Source of the DNA: Cryptosporangium minutisporangium
GTDB lineage: Bacteria; Actinomycetota; Actinomycetes; Mycobacteriales; Cryptosporangiaceae
Direction: 5' to 3'
DNA length: 61,300 nt
NCBI RefSeq assembly: GCF_039536245.1
Contig: NZ_BAAAYN010000045.1
Coordinates: 1 to 61,300 of the forward strand
In this document: in pieces, positions 55,001-61,300 of the stretch
How positions within the stretch are numbered: position 1 is the first letter of the stretch
Layout: each line of letters begins with the position of its first letter
The notes under the pieces: generated by a model
Seen by the model: only the letters and a program-made list of their open reading frames with translations
Databases searched by the model: none
What the model was told of the DNA's origin: nothing
Position numbers and translations under genes: made by a program

Positions 55001-55607
55001 CGTCTACCGCAGGCTCGTGGCGTCCAACTCGACCGCGTTCCTGCCGAACCTGGCGGCGTCGCTGAACAACCTCGGCATCCGGCTGGCCGAAGCCGGCCGG
55101 ATGCAGGAGGCGCTGGCGCCGGTCGAGGAGGCGGTCGAGGTGTACCGGCGGCTGGTGGACGCCGAGGGCGAGGGCTACCTGCCCGAGCTCGCCCTCTCGC
55201 TGCACAACCTGGCCAACCGGCTGGTGCGGCTGGGGCGGCCGCTGGAGGCGCTCTCGCCGGTCGCGGAGGCGGTCGACATCCGGCGCGGGCTCGCCGATGC
55301 CGATCCGGCGCCGCACCTGGCCGACCTCGCCCGGTCGCTGGCGGCCGCGAGCACCACGATGGGCTCTCTCGGCCGGAACGAGGATGCGGCGTCGGCGGCG
55401 GCGCAGGCGGTGGAGGTGCTGGAGTCGACGCGGCAGCGGTCGGACGAGACCCTGTTGATGGCGGTGGTGAAGATCCGCGACGACGCGTACGCGCGGCTCG
55501 AGTCGGACGAACGGAACGAGCGGGCGCTGACGCAGACGACCGGGACGGTACGCGCACTCGGCTGGGGCGCCGGCCAGCAGGTTCCGCCGCATCCCCGTCG
55601 CCGCTGA
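52083..55607 (+). CDS. STAND-like P-loop NTPase with C-terminal TPR array
   Basis: A 1174-residue protein. Residues 1-215 are low complexity, Pro/Gly/Tyr-rich, with GYGGAPGYGGALGYGG repeats at 160-186. A P-loop NTPase module follows with Walker A GAGGQGKTH (295-303) and Walker B TLLVVDQAE (371-379), then a sensor-like VLLLARSPEGWF. An all-helical region (about 430-740) leads to eight TPR-like units of 46 residues (about 750-1130), each of the form YLPDLA..L..LG..LAE.GR..EAL.P.EEAV..YRRL. The layout fits actinobacterial STAND/NB-ARC-TPR signalling proteins. No effector domain is recognisable. The start is GTG at 52083, divergent from a DUF72 gene. Confidence 0.82.
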   Translation: MNTLNRGALNRVIANESVASDGAHDAAVAGEPKEPHEPWEPAVADGRRASGGWVEFEVRSEGLEKPGRDYGGLLGYGDPDEFGFGDDRGRVASDYPMTSDYSTGDLESAYGGPPGHGPGSPAYDPGSPPYDYDDGLALGAMSAYDPGGPSYRYEADYGPGGAPGYGGAPGYGGALGYGGAPGYGGLLAIESGASAPASAPPSSPHPPEPGNLPVLAGRAVELRDRVRAPIPVPATLAQVQDLLFDPTGVVPVGLASEWLRPEAGIVPTQVRPEVDELVAWATQADRGPVMRLLCGAGGQGKTHAARQICATLEEQGWLAGFLTLPPATWRTTGPDDLAMTGPDQRHWEQRLRRAPELIAGIRAVAELRTPTLLVVDQAESVGPLVGELLATIDEYGAAPWIRVLLLARSPEGWFTDLCEAHRLRSWVSPTPVWLPALSQQLGPSTAVAVWREAVAAFADRAVADGVLPSVDLGRLTSPTPPGLWATTLDFYADAALRVLDATAPSLRRHTRRDGGGPDPVSGVLAYERRQVSAVLAAAGCAIEDSQRDWAMAVVSLLPAATPEAAVRALRAVPAPWQVPPDRRTEVAIALARLYRGTAEQGWSPPRPARLADAHLLDLAGSLADPEWAAVMSSICGDADPLAALHAATTLIRCLSAPTPSRRQERAKNRISVSLPWLLRTSPSRYAVPLTLLAPVRYTKAITDLISARELPLETVRQLDSLVLSVGFTPSRAAIAAAVSERLVAAARPGADPQPAELSEYARCLNNLGIRLTALGRIEDALEPAEDAVAVQRRLALADPATYLPDLAMSLDLLSAGLAEAGRPEEALPPAEEAAVAYRRLAAQDSVGYLPDLAGALNTLGIRLTETGHRDAALEPVEEAVSVCRRLAVIDRATYQPELAFSLTNLSITLADLERWEESIEPAEEAVVVYRRLVAADSVAHLPALALALNNLGNRLAETGRRADALEPAEEAVVVYRRLVASNSTAFLPNLAASLNNLGIRLAEAGRMQEALAPVEEAVEVYRRLVDAEGEGYLPELALSLHNLANRLVRLGRPLEALSPVAEAVDIRRGLADADPAPHLADLARSLAAASTTMGSLGRNEDAASAAAQAVEVLESTRQRSDETLLMAVVKIRDDAYARLESDERNERALTQTTGTVRALGWGAGQQVPPHPRRR

Positions 55608-56555
55608 CTACTGGTAGCTGACGTACTCCGGGGGATGGGAGAACGCCAGCACCTCGGCTGGCCGGTACAGCGCGACGTCCTCGTCGTAGAAAAGCTTGTA
55701 GCCGAGGTGGAACTGCTCGGGACGCCGCACCGCGGCGTAGGTCGCGTCCTTCGCAGGCCGGGTGCCGAAGCCGTCGACGTGCTGGACCATCGCCAGGCCC
55801 GGCCGCGGAACGATCCGCTCGATGTCGGGCAGCATGCGCCGGCGGAACTGGTGCAGCAGGAACAGCTTCTCCGGCAGTTGCTCGGTCCGGACGATGTCCG
55901 CGACGTAGGCGGACGCCTCGTTCACCTCGGCGGCCGACACCTGGCCGATGACCTTGCCCGGTACCTGGTTCCAGGCGACGCGCCACTCCGGGTCGAGCGC
56001 GATCCCGACGTTCGGGTGCTCCAGGGCCCACCGGTACGGCTTGATCGCGTCCGGGAAGCTGAGCCTGCCCGGCTGGATGTCGAGGATGACCAGCGCCTTC
56101 GCTCGTTCTGCCGCCGCGATGTACTCGCGGATCACCGCGGGTTTGATGCTGTGGCTGTAGATGCCGCGCGGCCCTGGCTTCCGGTCGGCGATCCGGACGA
56201 TCAGCTCGAACGCGATCTGGACCGGGCGCTCCGGGGTGTCGAACGGCTCGGCCGCCGCGCGGAGTCGCCGCACGATCCGGTCCGGCGGCTCCTCACCGAG
56301 CACGCCCAGCGTGCCGCCGCCGATGCTGCCGTAGTACGCGACGACGCGGTAGCGCGGGAAGATCGTCCGCCCTCCGAGCGGCAGTTCGGGAGGCGGCGCC
56401 GGGGTCTCGGCTTGCGGTACGGCGGCCTGCGGTGTGGAGCTCGCACCGGTGCCGCCGCTCTCCGAGTCCTCGCTGCACGCACCCGGGACGACAGCGAGCG
56501 TGAGCGCCAGCGTTACCGTCGCAACGTTGCGGCACCCCCGAACTCTCTGGTTCAT
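55608..56555 (-). CDS. Putative lipoprotein or secreted protein of unknown fold
   Basis: A 315-residue protein with a signal sequence (TVTLALTLAVVPGAC) and Cys27 as possible lipidation site. The residue at -3 is Pro, so the lipobox is atypical. A Ser/Gly/Pro linker to about residue 60 precedes a domain that alternates strands and helices (YRVVAYYGSIGGG, LVILDIQPGR, GIALDPEWRV, LFLLHQFRRRML, GLAMVQHVDGFG), which suggests a glycosidase-like TIM barrel. This is inference. The stop abuts the convergent STAND gene (no spacer). Confidence 0.75.
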   Translation of the reverse strand: MNQRVRGCRNVATVTLALTLAVVPGACSEDSESGGTGASSTPQAAVPQAETPAPPPELPLGGRTIFPRYRVVAYYGSIGGGTLGVLGEEPPDRIVRRLRAAAEPFDTPERPVQIAFELIVRIADRKPGPRGIYSHSIKPAVIREYIAAAERAKALVILDIQPGRLSFPDAIKPYRWALEHPNVGIALDPEWRVAWNQVPGKVIGQVSAAEVNEASAYVADIVRTEQLPEKLFLLHQFRRRMLPDIERIVPRPGLAMVQHVDGFGTRPAKDATYAAVRRPEQFHLGYKLFYDEDVALYRPAEVLAFSHPPEYVSYQ

Positions 56556-56685
56556 GGCGTTCAGCTAACCGGATTGAGCCCGTTTTGGGGTAGATCAACG
56601 CCCGAATGTCCTGACCGGCGTTGGCCGGTGTCGAGAACGGACGCCGACCACTGCCGGACTACCCGCAGGCCTGGACGGGGAGTTG

Positions 56686-57573
56686 CTAGGGCTTCTCGTC
56701 CAGGCCGAGCAGGTCGACGAGTTGCTGCGCGTTGGTCTGGGCATAGTCGGAGTAGCAGTTGTTCATCAGCACGTGGGTCTCCTTCGCCGGCAGCTCCCGG
56801 ATCTTCGGAGCCCACTCCGCCATCTCCTCCGGGGAGTACAGGTACCCGAACTTCTCGTGGATGTCCTTGCTCGTCCACTTGTCGCTGTGCCCGTGGAACC
56901 GCACGACCGCGAGGTCACTGGTCGCGGTGACGATCGGCGGCACCGAGCTCGGATGGCCCTGCGGCATGTCGACCACCACGTACGGCACCTGGTAGTCGGT
57001 GAGGAAGCTCAGCGTCTCGTCCCGGTTCTCCTCGGACAGCCACGTCTTGTTGCGGAACTCGACGCAGATCCGGTCCGGCGCGCAGCGCTCCTTCACCTGG
57101 AGGATGTACTCGCGGTTGCGCCGGCCGATCGGGAACCACTGCGGGAACTGGAACAGCAGCGCGCCGAGCTTGCCCGCGGAACGCAGCGGCCCGAGCGCGG
57201 AGAGGAACCGCTCCCACACCTCGTCCACGACGCCCGCGTCGAGGTCCTTGATGTAGACGTTCTTCTTCTCGGCGGCCTCGCCGAGCTTGCCGCGCAGGTC
57301 CTTGTAGAGCGAGCCGGGCCGGGTCGGGTGCTGCGTCAGCAGCGCGAAGGCTTTGACGTTGAACGTGAAGCTCTCCGGCGTGCGCTCCGCCCAAAGCGCC
57401 GCGGTGTTCTCGGCCGGCGGCGAGTAGTAGGTCGAGTCGACCTCGACGATGTCGAACTGTCCGGCGTAGTAGGCGAGCCGCTCAGCAGCCGATTCGACCC
57501 CGTCGGGATACCAACCGGACGCGAGGAGCGTGCGATCCGTCCACGAGGCCGTACCGACTCGAATGCGTGCCAT
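56686..57573 (-). CDS. DUF72 family protein, second copy
   Basis: A 295-residue DUF72 TIM-barrel protein: RIRVGTASWTDRTLLASGWY, FDIVEVDSTYYSPPAENTAA, FTFNVKAFALLTQHPTRP, LLFQFPQWF, VEFRNKTWL and HVLMNNCYSDYAQTNAQQL. It has a longer middle insert than the copy at 51260-52009 and only limited identity to it, so the two are separate subfamilies, not a recent duplication. The function is unknown. It is followed on the - strand by a 130-base gap and then the lipoprotein gene. Confidence 0.9.
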   Translation of the reverse strand: MARIRVGTASWTDRTLLASGWYPDGVESAAERLAYYAGQFDIVEVDSTYYSPPAENTAALWAERTPESFTFNVKAFALLTQHPTRPGSLYKDLRGKLGEAAEKKNVYIKDLDAGVVDEVWERFLSALGPLRSAGKLGALLFQFPQWFPIGRRNREYILQVKERCAPDRICVEFRNKTWLSEENRDETLSFLTDYQVPYVVVDMPQGHPSSVPPIVTATSDLAVVRFHGHSDKWTSKDIHEKFGYLYSPEEMAEWAPKIRELPAKETHVLMNNCYSDYAQTNAQQLVDLLGLDEKP

Positions 57574-57612
57574 GCCCGCCCGATGCCCGGTGAACGGGGG
57601 CGGGAAACCGGC

Positions 57613-57816
57613 TCAGCGGCGGGCGAACTCCCGACCGGTGTGCTCGATCACCGCATCCGGGCCGGGGAAGATCAGGCCCTGGTGACCGTCGTTGAAGGCG
57701 ACGAGGTACGGGGGCTGGCCCTGCCTGCCTCGCACCTCCAGCACCTCGCCCCACAGGTCCGGCACGCCGACGGTGTGGCCGTGGACGTGAACCTTGTCGC
57801 CGATCTCAGCCTGCAT
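57613..57816 (-). CDS. DUF1918 domain protein
   Basis: A 67-residue protein starting MQAEIGDKVHVHGHTVGVPD and continuing GEVLEVRGRQGQPPYLVAFN and DGHQGLIFPGPDA, covering the DUF1918 domain, a small beta-barrel found mostly in actinobacteria with unknown function. The ATG at 57816 has GGAGGG eight bases upstream; an ATG five codons earlier lacks such a site. It lies upstream of the DUF72 gene on the same strand and may be co-transcribed. Confidence 0.85.
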   Translation of the reverse strand: MQAEIGDKVHVHGHTVGVPDLWGEVLEVRGRQGQPPYLVAFNDGHQGLIFPGPDAVIEHTGREFARR

Positions 57817-58096
57817 CGTGCTGCCCTCCACTGGATGCCTCGGCCGTCTTCAACTCTTCTCCCGTGCCGCGCAATGGGGAAGAGTAACCGTGTCAACTGT
57901 TCGTGAACTCTTGAGGTTCGCATCACACGGTGATCTGTAACATGCGTACTCGCAGTAACTATGCGGTCGCTCCCGGCAACTATACGCGCTTGCTCGGGCC
58001 TGTCTACGAGAAAGATCTCGAAAGACGTGAGTGACCGGCAAGCTCATGCCCGCTCATGACCTGCCGAAACCAGTGAGGCGTACGTGGTTGGAGAGG

Positions 58097-58125
58097 GCTG
58101 GCACTCGGCTTGACGGAGTGCCAGC
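58097..58125 (+). promoter_or_regulatory. CIRCE operator 1 of groESL
   Basis: CTGGCACTC, nine bases, then GAGTGCCAG: a perfect inverted repeat matching the HrcA-binding CIRCE element (TTAGCACTC-N9-GAGTGCTAA). It contains TTGACG (58110-58115), which can be the -35 box. Confidence 0.9.
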
Positions 58126-58137
58126 AACTGCTAGTGT
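58110..58137 (+). promoter_or_regulatory. groESL promoter
   Basis: TTGACG (58110-58115), 16 bases, TAGTGT (58132-58137). The -35 is inside the first CIRCE and the start site would fall just before or in the second, so HrcA binding should block transcription. Confidence 0.65.
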
Positions 58138-58142
58138 TCCGT

Positions 58143-58169
58143 TTAGCACTCGACCATCGAGTGTGCCAA
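58143..58169 (+). promoter_or_regulatory. CIRCE operator 2 of groESL
   Basis: TTAGCACTC, nine bases, then GTGTGCCAA. The left arm is perfect and the right arm differs from consensus at two positions. Tandem CIRCE elements before groES are common in actinobacteria. Confidence 0.85.
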
Positions 58170-58269
58170 TTCGTGCACGAGGGCGTCTTGATCCCCGCGA
58201 CGGCGAGCCGCTCCGTGAGCAACGGTGGATTGCAACGGTTTGCACCCCACGAAGGGGGAGGACAACGAC

Positions 58270-58578
58270 GTGACGACCGCTACCAAGGTCAACATCCGGC
58301 CGCTCGAGGACCGCATCCTGGTCCAGGCGAACGAGGCTGAGACGACCACTGCCTCCGGCATCGTGATCCCGGACACCGCCAAGGAGAAGCCCCAGGAGGG
58401 CACCGTCCTGGCTGTCGGCCCCGGCCGGGTCGACGACAAGGGCGCTCGCGTCCCGGTGGACGTGAAGGCTGGCGACACCGTCATCTACTCGAAGTACGGC
58501 GGCACCGAGGTCAAGTACGCCGGCGAGGAGTACCTGCTGCTCTCGGCCCGCGACGTTCTCGCGGTCGTCGAGAAGTAA
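58270..58578 (+). CDS. groES: Co-chaperonin GroES
   Basis: Forms the heptameric lid of the GroEL chamber. The 102 residues include [20 protein letters not shown] and [20 protein letters not shown], the mobile loop, and end [13 protein letters not shown]. The start is GTG at 58270 after GGGGGAGG. Two CIRCE elements and a promoter lie upstream, so it should be heat-induced through HrcA. groL follows 109 bases later. Confidence 0.97.
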   Translation: MTTATKVNIRPLEDRILVQANEAETTTASGIVIPDTAKEKPQEGTVLAVGPGRVDDKGARVPVDVKAGDTVIYSKYGGTEVKYAGEEYLLLSARDVLAVVEK

Positions 58579-58591
58579 AGCCTTGTCTTGA

Positions 58592-60331
<1,740 letters not shown>

Positions 60332-60342
60332 CCCGACGTGCT

Positions 60343-60375
60343 GAAGGCCGGTGGGGCTCTGCCCCGCCGGCCTTC
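60343..60375 (+). terminator. Terminator after groL
   Basis: A 15-bp stem with one G-T pair (60343-60357 with 60361-60375), a 3-nt loop and a following TTCTTC, 12 bases after the groL stop. Confidence 0.85.
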
Positions 60376-60513
60376 TTCATGTCTACGCCGTCCGGCGAAC
60401 CACCGCAGGACGGGGGTTGTGCCTGGTGACCGCGCCGGCCGCCCCGGAAGTGCACACGCCCGGGTGGCGAACCAACGGCCGGCAATCGTCCGCGAGGTGC
60501 ACACCGCCCGAGG

Positions 60514-60849
60514 TCAGACCGCCTGCGCCACCTGCGGAGCGTGCTCCTCGACCGGTGGCTGCAAGGCGTCGCCACGTCCGGTCCCCAGCAGCTGGTTCCG
60601 CTCGGCCTCGCTGAGCCCACCCCAGACCCCGTACGGCTCCCGCACCGCCAGCGCGTGCTGGCGGCACGGCTCCACGACCGGGCACGCCGCACAGATCGCT
60701 TTCGCCGCCGACTCGCGCCGCGCTCGGGAGGGGCCGCGCTCGTTGTCGGGGTGGAAAAACAGTGCGCTGTCCAGCCCGCGACACGAGCCATGGAGCTGCC
60801 AGTCCCATAGCTCGGTGGTCGGCCCGGGTAGGCGGCGGACGTCAGCCAT
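60514..60849 (-). CDS. whiD: WhiB-family transcriptional regulator (WhiD/WhiB3 type)
   Basis: A 111-residue [4Fe-4S]-binding regulator. The four cluster cysteines are in GSC and in CAACPVVEPC, followed by EPYGVWGGLSEAER, the G(V/I)WGG turn. The N-terminus ADVRRLPGPTTELWDWQLHG and FFHPDNERG closely resemble Streptomyces WhiD and mycobacterial WhiB3, which act in sporulation and redox control with the sigma-A region 4. The ATG at 60849 has GGAGGACC upstream; the longer frame to 61083 has no family match. It lies convergent to groL, as whiB3 lies near groEL in mycobacteria. Confidence 0.93.
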   Translation of the reverse strand: MADVRRLPGPTTELWDWQLHGSCRGLDSALFFHPDNERGPSRARRESAAKAICAACPVVEPCRQHALAVREPYGVWGGLSEAERNQLLGTGRGDALQPPVEEHAPQVAQAV

Positions 60850-61180
60850 GGGTCCTCCAAAAGCAAGTGCGCTGAATCGACGGCGAGGGGCCCCGGACCG
60901 CTCCGCACGAGTGGGCGGGACGATCCTGCAATGCCCCTGGTGGGCGGTGGGAAACGCTGCAGAGCCAACTTCTGCATCGATTGTGCGTCGAAAGAACTCT
61001 CCGTGACACGGGCTGCGTCGATTGGGCTTCCGACGGAGTCGGCGGTAACGGTGCGTACCGGCGTTGCGGCGACCTTCTTCCACGATCCCCGGCGGCCGCG
61101 CTGGTTGCCCCCGTCTTCGCTCGTCGGTCCGCTCGGCGCGCCCAGGCCCCGCCGCTCGTGGCCTTTGCCGCGGGTGAGCG
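60850..61180. other. Upstream region of whiD, gene-free
   Basis: No gene is supportable here. The region should contain the whiD promoter on the - strand, but no -10/-35 pair stands out. Window sequence from 61181 contains a dispersed repeat and GC-rich sequence to the end. Confidence 0.4.
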
Positions 61181-61243
61181 TGGTTTCCCGAAGATCCGTG
61201 TTGGCGGGTGCTCCCGAGAGGTGGCCTTCCCGAAAATGCCTCC
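61181..61243. repeat. Intergenic palindromic repeat, copy C
   Basis: Same family as 20278-20338 and 49957-50019: TGGTTTCCCGAAG at the left, then GAGAGGTGGCCTTCCCGAAA at the right, one base different from copies A and B. The central part is diverged, and the hairpin potential is weaker than in copy B. Confidence 0.55.
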
Positions 61244-61300
61244 GCGCTGCTTTGCCCCCCGTGCCCGGGCCCCGCGCCCGCGCTCTGCGCCCGGGCCCGC

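Noticed and set aside
60850-61083. N-terminal extension of WhiD
   Set aside because: The upstream frame lacks family similarity and the ATG at 60849 has a good Shine-Dalgarno and the canonical N-terminus.

Overview
The window is a contiguous piece of a high-GC actinobacterial chromosome, probably from a filamentous or Frankiales/Micromonosporales-like lineage. The evidence is the GC-rich third codon positions, frequent GTG starts, a WhiB-family regulator (WhiD/WhiB3 type), a DUF1707 protein, actinobacterial ribosomal gene order and CIRCE-controlled groESL. The species cannot be named from sequence alone. I see no insertion sequence, integrase, prophage, CRISPR array, tRNA or rRNA gene.

Bases 1-19310 are the ribosomal super-cluster on the + strand: the end of tuf, then rpsJ-rplC-rplD-rplW-rplB-rpsS-rplV-rpsC-rplP-rpmC-rpsQ, rplN-rplX-rplE-rpsN-rpsH-rplF-rplR-rpsE-rpmD-rplO, secY-adk, map, a DUF1707 membrane protein, infA-rpmJ-rpsM-rpsK-rpsD-rpoA-rplQ, followed by truA. 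Most junctions are tight stop-start overlaps. Four longer gaps (rpsJ/rplC, rpsQ/rplN, rpsN/rpsH, rplO/secY) hold strong predicted hairpins that share a GACCY...RGGTC core. Two other gaps (rpmC/rpsQ and rplR/rpsE) are filled exactly by micro-ORFs whose starts and stops overlap those of both neighbours.

Bases 20200-30200 are a mixed block: phosphoglucomutase (-), an ABC-F ATPase (+), an ABC exporter (-) divergent from a histidine kinase/response regulator pair (+), and a 937-residue single-pass membrane protein whose cytoplasmic part carries 48 tandem 15-bp repeats. Bases 30500-36620 return to translation and wall precursors: rplM-rpsI, glmM, a double-PAP2 phosphatase and glmS. Directly after glmS lies a 10 x 56-bp tandem array that appears to derive from the end of glmS itself.

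Bases 37240-49905 hold an SDR oxidoreductase (-), then acpS-nnr-alr-hydrolase-tsaE, an MFS transporter (-), a beta-carbonic anhydrase, a second disordered-tail membrane protein (-), and tsaB-rimI-tsaD-(84 aa)-nucleoside hydrolase. tsaE, tsaB and tsaD provide three of the t6A37 tRNA-modification proteins. Bases 50040-57820 are more accessory: a THUMP-like methyltransferase, two DUF72 proteins, a 1174-residue P-loop/TPR STAND-like protein, a lipoprotein and DUF1918. Bases 58097-60849 carry CIRCE-groES-groL (with a His-rich GroEL tail) and whiD (-).

An imperfect palindromic repeat of about 60 bp occurs in three intergenic places (20278, 49957, 61181). The features most worth follow-up are the structured r-protein gaps with their coupled micro-ORFs, the glmS tail array, the 15-bp repeat protein and the STAND-like protein. 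No complete, clearly novel multi-gene system is evident.
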